From Schizochytrium sp. TIO01 (taxonomy: Eukaryota > Sar > Bigyra > Thraustochytrida > Thraustochytriidae): 64,000 nucleotides of DNA. Numbering within the stretch: the first letter of the stretch is position 1; each line of letters starts with the position of its first letter. The translations under genes and the position numbers were made by a program. The DNA lies in assembly GCA_004764695.1 (NCBI GenBank), contig SMSO01000035.1:4469040-4533039 (forward strand), read 5' to 3'. The notes below the pieces were generated by a model. The model saw nothing but the letters and a program-made list of their open reading frames with translations, had not been told where the DNA came from and did no database searches. Shown piece by piece: positions 54,330 through 64,000 of the stretch.

Positions 54330-57300
54330 TTAGTGGACATTAGACACCATATCACGCAGCTCCTGAGCCACTTCCTGTCCATTAGCCTCAACAAGGCCCA
54401 AAAATACACCTGATGGGATGAGTAGCAGATTGTGAGGAGAGTCGAACTCCACCAGTTTTCCTTTGTCGAGCACCATAACTCTAGAGGAATCCATGATTGA
54501 ATGTAAACGATGTGCAATCGTTATGACGGTCGAGCCTGCAAACGAGGAACGGACGGTATTCTGAATCAAAGAATCAGTGACGCCGTCCACAGAGCTTGTC
54601 ATTTCATCACAAAGGAGAACCTTTGGCCTGCGTAGAATTGCCCGTGCTAGGCAGAGGAGCTGGCGTTGCCCTTGACTAAGGTTTGCACCTGAATCACCAA
54701 CTTGCTCATCCAACTCTACTTGCGAAGCTAGGCAAGCCCGCTGCAAGGCCTCCAAGACCTGAGTATCTGAAAATTCCCCAAATGGATCAACATTAAAGCG
54801 GACAGTGCCTGAAAACAATGTTGGGTCTTGGGGAATAATTGTTAACGCTCGGCCTCGCACATCAGCGAGTCCTAATTTGGAGAGATCAATTCCATCAATT
54901 GAAATGGAACCGCTCGTTAGCTCACGCAAACGGAAAAGCGCAGTGGCCATCGACGATTTACCGGCTCCAGTTCGACCACACACTCCAACGTGCTCCCCAG
55001 CCCGAATGCGAAATGAAAGTCCACAGAGAGCTGGTGGCAAAGACGCACGGTATTGAAGCACTACTTTTTCGAAAACTACCTCTCCTTGCGAAGGCCAGTT
55101 TGTTGCCGGGGCAGGTCCGGTTGTCTGCAAGCTTGGTTCTTCCTTAAGGTTTGCGTACTGAATAACTCTTTCGACGCTAGTTAGCTTGGCTTCAGCCTGT
55201 GTACTCATGGTCACAAAGAAGTTGAGGGAGGTGGTGAGGTTGAAACTCCAGAGAATAGCAAGGCCCACAAGACCGGGTGAAATAGACTCCCTCGCGAACC
55301 ACGCAGCCAGTGCTACTGCAAAGGTTACTAAGCCACCCATGAGCTCGAGACGCAACCCAAGCCACCGATTTGAGCTAACAAACCCAAAAATGGCCATGTT
55401 GTTACTGTCTATGAGGCCCTCGTTATCTCGTAGGAAACGCTGAGTTTGCCCAAATGCGCGAACTGCAGCTAAACCATCCAAAGTCTGACGAAAATGGCTT
55501 TGAATTGGACTTCGACTTGTGGAGTCCAACCGCTGAAGATCCACGCAAGTGCGTCGATAGTACGCGTGCAATAAGAAAAAGAGGATAAGGACAGGGCCGA
55601 TGAGCACAGCAGCTAGTGGAGTTACGCTGATCATGAGACATATAGAAGAAATCATCCACAGTGTTGACGCAACAGTGCCGTTAAGTGATTGTATCAAGAG
55701 ATCATCTACAACCTCAGTGTCGAATGAAAACCTGTTGGTTATGCGACCGAGAGGAGTTGTCTCGAAAAATTCCATTGGGCACCGAAGTACCCGCCAGGTA
55801 AGATTATAAAACAAGGTCCGAGACGCTCGTCCACCGCCATGCATGAATGTAAAACACCGTGCAAAAACAAACACAGAGTTGATCAAAATTAGCACAGCGT
55901 ATATGATCGAATAAAAACGGGTGTCAGAACCATCTGGAAAGTTCCAATGAACATCTGGCGGACCAGATTCTGCATCTGCCCATGTCGCGAGCCACCAGTC
56001 ACTTGCCAAAAATGTAACTCGCTCAAGAATCATCAAGACCATGACAAAGGTCATCCAGCCGTAGCCACCCGATGCTAGAATATATTGATGAGCAACTGCA
56101 AGGTCAATTGTTCCGGCCTTTCGTTCTTCCTCAGTCATGAGCTTTGAGCTTTCAAAATCTGCAGACATTAATTGTCCATCGTCGAGCATAGAAGAAGCTA
56201 CTCGGCTATCCTCTGTGTACTCTGCTTGCGGATGATGTCCATCCTCATGATTAATTCCTGAGCGAGGCGCTACAGCTTCGCTAGTTTGTGTAGTTAGCAA
56301 TATACTTTCCATTACGCTTGAAAGCTGCGCACCTCCAATTTCTGTGTCACTGTTGGTCGCGATTTCTGCTTGATCACTCTCGGCGTTCTTGTGCAGGTCT
56401 TCAAGTTCGGTATAGGTACCTTGGTAAGCGATGCGACCTTGAAACAACACTAAGACATGGTCGCAAACACCCAAATTTTGTGCCGCATGAGTCACGAGAA
56501 CGCGTGCAGATTTACGAAGTAAGCCTGTACGAGGTGCTAACAGACGCTTAAAAACAAGCTTACCGACATGGCTATCGAGTGCACTCAAGGGGTCATCGAG
56601 AACGATTACATCAGGATTTGCATATGCAGCCCTTGCCAAAGCCAAGCGAGCCTTCTGTCCACCACTAAGAGTGACGCCTCTTTCACCAATGATTGTCTTT
56701 TCACGTTCGTGGAGCTGCTCTAAATCCGACCAGAGGCAACATGCGTGTAAAACATCTCGGAAGCGCTTCTCATCGAATGGCTTGCCAAACGTAATATTCT
56801 CTTCTACAGTTGCACTAATAATCCAAGGAGCCTGGGGACAGTATGCGACAGAAACACCTGGCTTTCGGTACTCTTGGCCTCTGACTAACGCAAGTTCACC
56901 TAGTAATGCCGCGACTAGAGAGGACTTTCCACCTCCAACAGGTCCAACAATTGCCACAAGTTGGTCGCGTTGGATTTTCACGTTAATGTTTTGCAAAACT
57001 TCGGTTGACGTCTCGTTGTCAGAGCTATCACCAACAGCCTTTGGGGCTGCTGAAAGTATTGGCCTTTCCTTTGCAGTCCAGGAAAAAGACGCGTCGCGTA
57101 GTGTAATCAAAGTATCATCATCTTGAACCTCTCCATCTGGCAGAACTTCGCTTTCTTCAACAATGCCCGATTCTCTCTCCTGAAACGCTTCTGCAGGTCC
57201 TTCAGACTCACTACCAGACGAGGAATTCTGGCGCACAATAAGTGACATAGCTTTTTTGTGTGCCAGGGACCTTTGATTGCTCTTGAACGTCAGAACTTTC

Positions 57301-58509
57301 CGTTGTATGCTTAGCAGTAGTTCCACCTTGTTCATGCCCGTGTGGTCTTTGACATTGAAAAATGAAGCGATATAAACGGTCGATCGCGACAATGCATTGA
57401 GCACCCATCATAAGTGCCTGCGAGATAAGCATCAAAGGAAATTTCAGTACATTAAAAAAGGCCAGAGCGGCGAAAGTGTCTGCCGCGTTGAGAATCTCTC
57501 CGGTTGCACCAGCTGTCACAAAGGTACCCATACTTGCCATTGTTGGCGTAATAATAAGAACTGAAATAACCAGGCCGAAGAGATAGAGCTCACGAAATAC
57601 ATAGAATAGCTGCTCTTCTCGAGCTTCGCGAATCTTCTTCAAAAACGGCATCTCCCAGCTGAAGAGTTTCACAACCCGAATTCCAGAAAGTACCTCTACA
57701 CAAAGACGTACACGGGCATCCATGCGAGGCATGTGTTTGGTTCTTACCTGACGTTTCCATTTTGCCATGAGTAAATTGATGGGCATAATCAAAAATAGAA
57801 CTAGAATTCCAGCAAGGGCAGGGAGACCTAGAACTTTGAGAAGAAAAGCGATGGCTACAATTCCTTGCAGTGGGCCAGCCCAAAACAAATGGAGAAACTG
57901 TGCGATCTCGAATAACTTTTGGGCATCTGCTGACATCATATTTAAAATCTCGCCCGAAGAAATTCCAGACATTTCGCACGCTGGCAGCGTAAGTAGATGC
58001 TCATAAACTAATGAAATAAATAACGCTCGAGACTTTCGGCCTGCAGTAAAGGCATAATGAAAGTGAAGTTGACTTGAGAATGCGCTGACTATACTCGACA
58101 ACAACAATGCAATCGCATAATAAAGTCCATCAAATGAACCTTGCTCAATACGTGCAACTAGTTCTCTTAAAAGGATGGGGTTTGCAAGTTGGGCACACGT
58201 GTAAAAAAACATGAAAACGCCAGATACCATGACTTCGTGCTTGCTCAAGCGAATAATAGCAAACATAAGCTGTCGTGGGGACTCCAGGCAAATATTTTTC
58301 TCACGAAGTTGTTCCCAGAAACTATTGCGCAATTCCTTAACAGGTTCTCCATCTTGTAGTTCCCATAAATCATCCTCTTGCAGCTGCCGAGAAAAGCCTT
58401 GGCGGACTAGGGGTGTAACCCAACCAAAGGTTGCCTTGAAAAACAAAGAATCGGGTACCTGGCGGCGTTGTTTGCTCACACCAACGAGGCCTTTCTCCTG
58501 GAGGCCCAT
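54330..58509 (-). CDS. ABCC (MRP-type) ABC transporter, two frames joined by an intron or frameshift
   Basis: Membrane exporter of organic anions and conjugates, by family knowledge. The first frame (58509-57211) starts MGLQEKGLVG, has FGWVTPLVRQGF typical of ABCC proteins without the extra N-terminal TMD0, and covers membrane domain 1 to AIDRLYRF. The second frame (57404-54330) carries NBD1 with GPVGGGKSS, LSGGQKARLALARA and VIVLDDPLSALD. Membrane domain 2 follows, then NBD2 with GRTGAGKSSM, LSQGQRQLLCLARA and VLLCDEMTSSVD. NBD1 has Asp where NBD2 has the catalytic Glu, the normal ABCC asymmetry. The frames overlap in the poorly conserved linker (57211-57360). In-phase introns are possible at 57191-57326 (136 nt) or 57180-57270 (91 nt); a one-base indel near the A6 run at 57251-57256 is the alternative. 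The joined product is about 1,370-1,400 residues, complete for this subfamily. Confidence 0.9.
57180..57326 (-). other. Probable intron or frameshift in the ABCC linker
   Basis: Frame 1 is needed up to AIDRLYRF (about 57360) and frame 2 from about ERESGIVEE (57180). Candidate splice pairs: caag/gtggaa with ctgcag (57326 to 57191, phase 1) or aag/gtccct with tttcag (57270 to 57180, phase 0). Both restore one frame, but neither donor is strong. Confidence 0.5.
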
Positions 58510-59820
58510 TTCCGGAGGACTCTGACAAGTAATGGCAATGCAAGACTGCCTCTTGTTTAGTTTGACCGTTCCAAAGTAGAGCCTTCAACAATGAGTAATT
58601 CCTAGTTACAGTTTCTGGTTCGTTTGACTTGCAAAGTCGGAACTGCAGGGTCAACTCTGCTGAGCCCACTCGTATCAAACTGCGTCTCTGCGTAGTGATT
58701 CAAGTTTACTTCGCTTCCTTTACAGACTAACTTAATCTTCTCTCGAGTACTGTTCGCGAGCAGGTACTACTCGCGAGCAGGTAATAACAGTCTACACCAC
58801 CTAAGGTGGGTGCGCTGTTCAGATTCTGAACCTTCTATTGTGGTTGTACGACAGTCAGATATTGGCTGTCTTTGACGTTCAAAACTGTCCCTACTCGGCT
58901 CCCAAATTCCAGGACATTCAAGCTTTAATCCCTCAACTCCGAGTCGAGCAAATGGAGTTTGCCACGAAGTTCGTGTCGGTATTGGTTCTGAAACTGCTGC
59001 CTCGCGAGGCTGATCGCTAGACGGGCCAGTTAAGATACGGTTTGTTACAGGTTTGCTGTAGACATTTGGAAAGCAACGAAGGGAATAAAAACGCCTTTCA
59101 GATATGAACGCCCAACTTTTTGGTTCTCCCTAATTGGTCCTTAGCACTTTCTACGAAACTAAAAACTAGTTCTGGCAGTAGAAGAAAGGACAAAAGCATG
59201 TTTTTCCCAAAAGTCGAGTGCCACGTGCTCCTCTTTCAACTTCCTCTTCTTTGATGAAAACTGCTAGCTAGGCACCTAGCTATGCACTAAGCTAGGCATT
59301 GCAAACATCATTTTAAATATTTATTATCATCATTAATTTATATAATGCGGAAAACTTTAATTTGATTTTAATTAAATTTTAATTTTAAAAAAGAAGAAGA
59401 AGAAAAAAGGAGTTAACTGAATAGCGATAACATGGATAACAATTCAAACTTGAGGACTGTGCAAAGACTTCGCTGCGTGACATGGCATGTCCACCAACAC
59501 AGGACACAGGCACCGCTCTTCGCAGGGAGGAGAGTCCTCCACCAGCCAGCACAGCGGCCTCAGGGATACGGAGAGCACCATGAAGTACGCTCTGCACGGA
59601 AGAGGTCTTCTTCGAGGCGGTGGATGCTTGGTTGTCTCTATCTAGCTAGAGACAGAGCAGACATCCTCATGTATATATTTACTCAATGAAACTAATTGTT
59701 CAAGTTTCCAAGTGGGTGTTTCCTTTGTATTCGCCTCTGCTAAAGATCCACACGTAAGAACTCGTTGGTGCTACGGCGAACGGCGATAGGACAGACAGCT
59801 TGGGTGCTGAGTACGTCTTG
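58510..59820. other. Spacer upstream of the ABCC gene
   Basis: Includes a direct repeat of ctcgcgagcaggta near 58750-58790 (two copies about 20 bp apart). TAG words occur at 59265-59290 and AT-rich DNA at 59300-59410. No convincing gene. Confidence 0.5.
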
Positions 59821-60700
59821 ACATGATTAGAGCCCTGGCAAAGGAAAGGCTCTCGTTTACAGGCACTTCTCACGGCGACGCCTCTTTTCGCTGCTTGGTC
59901 CACTCTGACCAACAGGGTAGGGCCCCTTGCTTATGCTATGCTTGCTTGCTTGCTTATGCTTGCTTGCTTATTTCAGACCTGCAGCGAACAGCTGAGCTCA
60001 TCGCTCGTTCCGAGCCACCTTTCGAGCTGCTTTCAGACAGGTTGGAAGGGACTTTGCTTGACTTCGGGCCTTGCTTTCAGGACTCGCTGTTCCCGAGGCC
60101 TCGAGGCCATCGGCGCTACAGGTTTGTGATCTATTCGTTCCTGGCGAGCTCGATCGTTTCTGCTCTGTTCATAACTAACTGACTGACTGACTAACTGCCC
60201 ATGGCCAGGAATCCTCTGTGCGAGGAAGGTCATTGCAGATCAGCTGTTCCGTCACTTCGAATCAGGCCGCCGTCAGTCTTGGGCGTGTCCATCCGGCCCC
60301 TGCAAGATATCTGCTTCCCAACGCAGCCTCGTTTTCCACGCGCTCCAGAGAGACCCAGACGGCTTCGTGGACGGAGACAGCCATCCATCATCCACGCTTT
60401 CGAAGGGCTGCGCTCGAGTTCCCATCAGAAGAGAAGCGGATCCTGCTCTTCCGACCTTGGCCCACTTGCAAAGAGCTTCTCCGCTCAGCGCCCACCAAAG
60501 CAAGCTCAGGATGCCTGCCCTAAAGGCGCCTTGGGAGGACTTTCAACTAGAGGCGCCCGCTCATGCCATTGCGTGGTTTCTTTCTTGAGAGATACGCGTC
60601 CGCCCCGTGGGATGCCTACCGTAGGCTGCGCGTTTCCTTCCGCCCTCCAGCCTCGGATGGAGCAGACCAAAATTGAACTTTTCAACAGTAGGGACTAGTT
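59821..60700. other. GC-rich patch with open frames, possible unrecognised or broken gene
   Basis: About 0.9 kb, clearly richer in GC than its surroundings. Several plus-strand frames are partly open, for example ARKVIADQLFRHFESGRR near 60220-60275, RSLVFHALQRDPDGFVDGD near 60324-60375, and SAPWDAYRRLRVSFRPPAS near 60600-60660 in a different frame. A pyrimidine run ending in ttatttcag (59970-59978) could be a splice acceptor. No family recognised and no single frame covers the patch. Confidence 0.25.
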
Positions 60701-62601
60701 CACATCACATATCATTCGATCAGTCTTGAAGGAGAAGGATGAGTGAGGTCCGTCATCGAACTATTCGGCATTACTGCTCTTCAAATCGATTGTAGGGTTG
60801 CATGGCATATGCGACATGTGCAGCAATGTGGCAGTAAAGCAAGGCTTCAAAGTTCCAAGTCATCGAATAAGGTTCGCATGAACGTGATGGACATGGCCAC
60901 AGACGCCGAATTTATAAAAGTTCCTCCTATGTTAATGGTAAGCTTAAGATCATTAGAGTTTTTTTTAAAAGTTTTTTTGGTTTTAAAAGAAGTTTTGTTA
61001 TTTTTTATTTTAAAAAGTTGTTGAAAAAGTTTTATTGTTTTGGTTTTGGTTTTTGATTTTTCACAAAAGAGAGAGAACCAGCAGAAGATTCCGTACCAAT
61101 CAATAGCTTCTGTTCAGCGAGAGCGTAGGGACGTGTATCGAGATACCACGGTAGCTAGTTATTTGGGAACAGAAGCATAGGAAATAGGGCAATCTAGACC
61201 AACTGAGGTTTTGTCCATTTTTGCTAATTGTTTTAAAGAGCTTGCTTGATATATCACCCTGTGTGCAATAACGGCAGAGACGGATCAACCTTGCTCTTCA
61301 ACAGATCCTCTGGCAAGCGGATGCAAAAGTATGTACTTCTACTTCGTGCATGTCCAAACTTGTGGTTCTCAACTTCCGGTACTTAAATAGCTAGAAGAGC
61401 ATGCACCTTGTCACCTTCTCAAAGTCTAACCTGAGCGGATAGTGCAAAAGAGATGAACGTGTGAACCAAAGACTACAGATGCTATATAATTCCAGACGTG
61501 TCTTTTTCGAATGTTAAGAAATCCAAAGTAGCCAAAACCGCCACACATAAGTCTTGCGAGGTTTTCTTGATGTAACGAAGCAACCGTGAGACCATCCTAA
61601 CAATCCGAGTGAGATGAGTAAATAAATCATAACGCTCACACCTTTGCTTGTAAATTTATAGCAGGGTAGCCTCAGAGCCATGCTACCTTATCATGAGAAT
61701 GCATCATCCTGTCAAATATAAAGCAACAGGTCCATTGTTCTGTGCTAGTTCCTCTGAAAAAAGGTATCAGGGAATAGTGTTTGTATGGATCGTGCAACAT
61801 GGTGTTACACCTGTTCAGCATCGCCATGTTCTTATTGCCTCCCTGTTTCTTTCTTCTCAGCTGCAAAATGTAGTGTTGTTTCACGTACGCTCTAGACCAT
61901 AATCCGATTTTCTATTTCTATGAACTGAGTCTTGGCGAGCATTAATTCATCATAACTAGCTGAGCCCAATTTTAGCTTTCGGGTATGGGAAAACAAAAAG
62001 CTGCTTAATTATGTTTTCCAACAATCCATCGACATTGTGAGTTGTCCTTAAAGGTCTAATTCAATCCGAAGGCTTCCCCTGGACATTTGGTACTGCTCTG
62101 CTGTGGCCCACCTGCCGTGTTATGTCTTTTCTTTGAGGGCTCATACGTAGCTATTTGCATAGGGGGGTGGATGCCAAACTACTTCTCCAACATACAAGCC
62201 CTACCATACTGAGGAGTTCTCATTCTAGATTGACCATTGGCCTGTATGTTTTCATCTTATCTTTCAATTTGCTTGCCTCCAAGGAAAATAAGAGTACTTT
62301 GATTGAAGGGAGCGCTCAATCTTTGTCTGTGAAGAAGTGAATTCTGATTCACCTGCTTTATTACTAGTATAATGAGCTAACGGATTTATTTGGTTTTCAT
62401 TTTTTTTTCAAAAGAAAGAGTCCCTGCCGTACATACTAGTAGTAGTCAAATATATAAGATTGAACTCAAGACAGGTGAGCCCCTCACTATAGCTAGCTAG
62501 CTAGCTACACAAGCTAAGAGATTTGAGAAACACACGGAAGCGACTGAGCGCAGCCAAAAGTCATTCATAGACGTTCCTCGTTGGGTGGAGTCGTCGGCGA
62601 G
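60701..62601. other. Spacer upstream of the kinesin gene
   Basis: About 1.9 kb, AT-rich, with a T-rich run at 60955-61060 and AGCTAGCTAGCT at 62491-62506, about 100 bp before the kinesin ATG. No gene seen. Confidence 0.55.
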
Positions 62602-64000
62602 ATGGCCACCACCTCGGATTCTCACATTGTTGTAGGCTGCCGTGTACGACCTCTCAACGAACAAGAGCTTTCCCTTGGCAATGAAAGTGTATGGACGTGC
62701 TCCGCTGAGAAAAGTCGCATTTGGCATGACCCCAAGACACCATATAGCTATGATCATGTCTTTGATGAGGGCGAGGACAATGACAATGTATATGAAAAAC
62801 TAGGTCAACCAATTATTTCTGGAGTTCTTGATGGGTTTCACGGTACAATCTTTGCATATGGGCAAACTAGCTCCGGGAAAACCCATACGTTGCTCGGTAC
62901 GGCTGAGGAAATGGGCGTGATTGTGCACAGTGTGCATGATATATTTGAGTTTGTGTGTCGCGCGCCACCCGAAATGGAATTTCTCATTCGCGTGAGTTAT
63001 CTTGAAATTTACAATGAGGAGGTGAAAGATTTACTTGGTGGAACTACAGAAGCTGGTGGGCTCCGCATCATAGATGATCCCAAAAAGGGATGTCATGTTC
63101 GTGGGCTAAAAGAGGTAGTGGTTCTGTCCCCTGACCACGTTTTTGAGCTTCTGAAAGCGGGTGAAGAAAAACGCCATTACGGTACAACCAAGATGAATTA
63201 TACAAGCTCACGAAGTCACACCTTATTTCGAATGATCGTTGAGAGTCGAATGGAGGGCACAGTAGAAGAAGCAAAGCAAGTAGGCGATGACGATGATGAT
63301 GATGATGATGATGATGAAGATGATGATGTAGCTGATTTGAAAATGGAAACAATCTCTAGATCTCTGAAATCCGCGAAAAACGCTTCACGAAAAAACCAAC
63401 ACCCAGGCAAGGTTGTCCAAGTATCCCAGTTGAATCTTGTGGACTTAGCAGGCTCTGAGCGAGTTTCTAAGACAGAGGCAACCGGCGCCAGACTTAAAGA
63501 AGGAGCAGCCATCAACAAATCCTTACTGGTACTCGGGACGGTAATCAATAAGCTCGCAGAAGGCCACAAAGGACACATCCCATTCAGGGACTCAAAACTC
63601 ACACGATTATTAAGCAATTCCTTGGGTGGAAATGCAAAAACAGCAGTGATTTGCACTTTATCTCCTGCACAAAGAAACTTTGAGGAAAGCAAAAGCACGT
63701 TGCATTTTGCTTCGAGAGCCAAAACAATTGTAAATCGAGCAGTGAAGAACCACATATTAGATAAGTCAGCATTATTGGACCAATACAAACAAGAAATTGT
63801 GCAGCTTAAGCTCCAACTTGCATCCGGAAAATCTGTAGTGGATTTACCAGAGCTGTCACAGGTGCGTCAAAAGCTTCGCGAGGAGGAATCCAAGCGTCAA
63901 GAGCTCGAAGAGCAAAGTGTACAAGACAAAGCCGCACTACAAGAAATGCGCAAACTCGTTATGCTTACATCAAAGCTTGCTGCAAACCCTTCTGTTTCAG
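62602..64000 (+). CDS. Kinesin motor protein, kinesin-7 (CENP-E)-like, 5' part
   Basis: Plus-end-directed microtubule motor, by family knowledge. The frame is open from ATG 62602 to the window edge (466 codons seen, 3' end missing). An N-terminal motor domain starts HIVVGCRVRPLNEQE. It has P-loop GQTSSGKTHTLLG (about residues 87-99), YLEIYNEEVKDLL, switch I NYTSSRSHT (about 198-206), switch II LVDLAGSERVSKTEATG (about 278-294), and INKSLLVLGTVINKL with HIPFRDSKLTRLL. After FASRAKTIVNRAVKN a coiled coil begins. The immediate N-terminal motor and the GQTxSGKT wording favour kinesin-7. Oddity: between switch I and switch II sits an insert of about 45 residues starting with a run of Asp encoded by GAT repeats, then Ser/Lys-rich residues. 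Upstream tag words at 62491-62506 may be promoter-related. Confidence 0.95.
   Translation, partial: MATTSDSHIVVGCRVRPLNEQELSLGNESVWTCSAEKSRIWHDPKTPYSYDHVFDEGEDNDNVYEKLGQPIISGVLDGFHGTIFAYGQTSSGKTHTLLGTAEEMGVIVHSVHDIFEFVCRAPPEMEFLIRVSYLEIYNEEVKDLLGGTTEAGGLRIIDDPKKGCHVRGLKEVVVLSPDHVFELLKAGEEKRHYGTTKMNYTSSRSHTLFRMIVESRMEGTVEEAKQVGDDDDDDDDDDEDDDVADLKMETISRSLKSAKNASRKNQHPGKVVQVSQLNLVDLAGSERVSKTEATGARLKEGAAINKSLLVLGTVINKLAEGHKGHIPFRDSKLTRLLSNSLGGNAKTAVICTLSPAQRNFEESKSTLHFASRAKTIVNRAVKNHILDKSALLDQYKQEIVQLKLQLASGKSVVDLPELSQVRQKLREEESKRQELEEQSVQDKAALQEMRKLVMLTSKLAANPSVS
63285..63330 (+). repeat. GAT codon repeat encoding an Asp run
   Basis: Twelve or more GAT/GAC codons broken by one GAA, inside the kinesin motor domain. 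Confidence 0.9.

Noticed and set aside
60201-60698. 165-codon plus-strand frame taken alone
   Set aside because: Pro/Arg/Ser-rich composition looks like an off-frame reading of GC-rich DNA; a different frame in the same patch looks more protein-like.
63068-63788. Minus-strand frames with His or Ser runs opposite the kinesin
   Set aside because: Shadows of the kinesin coding sequence and its GAT repeat.

Overview
This is a nuclear genomic window from a eukaryote, almost certainly a protist. It encodes cytoplasmic dynein, a kinesin motor, a mitochondrial ribosomal protein, a cytosolic Hsp70 ending in EEVD and a full-size ABCC transporter. No bacterial operons, rRNA or tRNA were seen. Genes are long and mostly intronless: dynein is one 14-kb open frame. 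One clear spliceosomal intron (163 nt, gtaagt...cag) is seen in a coiled-coil gene. Intergenic DNA is AT-rich and full of microsatellites and short TAGGTA/TAGCTA words. The style fits a stramenopile such as a labyrinthulomycete (thraustochytrid-like), but that assignment is inference from gene content and layout, not proven here.

Layout. 0-16.6 kb is gene-dense: the 3' part of a class I cyclic-nucleotide phosphodiesterase (+), a TsaE-type organellar tRNA-modification ATPase (-), and the cytoplasmic dynein 1 heavy chain (-). 16.6-26 kb holds three minus-strand genes separated by AT-rich spacers: an orphan gene with a frame change, a two-exon coiled-coil protein and a NUDT22-like Nudix hydrolase. 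26-32.4 kb is a gene desert with very AT-rich DNA and possible transposon relics. 32.4-37.8 kb has a small secreted TIL-domain protein and a strongly codon-biased Hsp70 with heat-shock elements upstream. 38-43.6 kb is a microsatellite-rich desert. 43.6-47.2 kb has mitochondrial uL29m (+) and a polyQ/H AAA+-like protein (-). 47.2-50.4 kb is another repeat-rich spacer. 50.4-58.5 kb has insulysin (+) convergent with an ABCC transporter (-) whose two halves lie in different frames. 58.5-62.6 kb is spacer, including an unexplained GC-rich patch. From 62.6 kb to the end runs a kinesin-7-like motor (+), cut by the window edge.

The genes look like independent housekeeping units, not a pathway cluster. 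Dynein and kinesin are opposite-direction microtubule motors, and TsaE and uL29m both serve organellar translation, but neither pair is adjacent. The most notable points are a phosphodiesterase lacking the family's purine-binding glutamine, a bacterial-type TsaE with a presequence-like N-terminus, a kinesin motor with an acidic loop of about 45 extra residues, a possible peroxisomal tail on insulysin, an AAA+-like protein without a P-loop, and an orphan protein resembling no family I could name with confidence.
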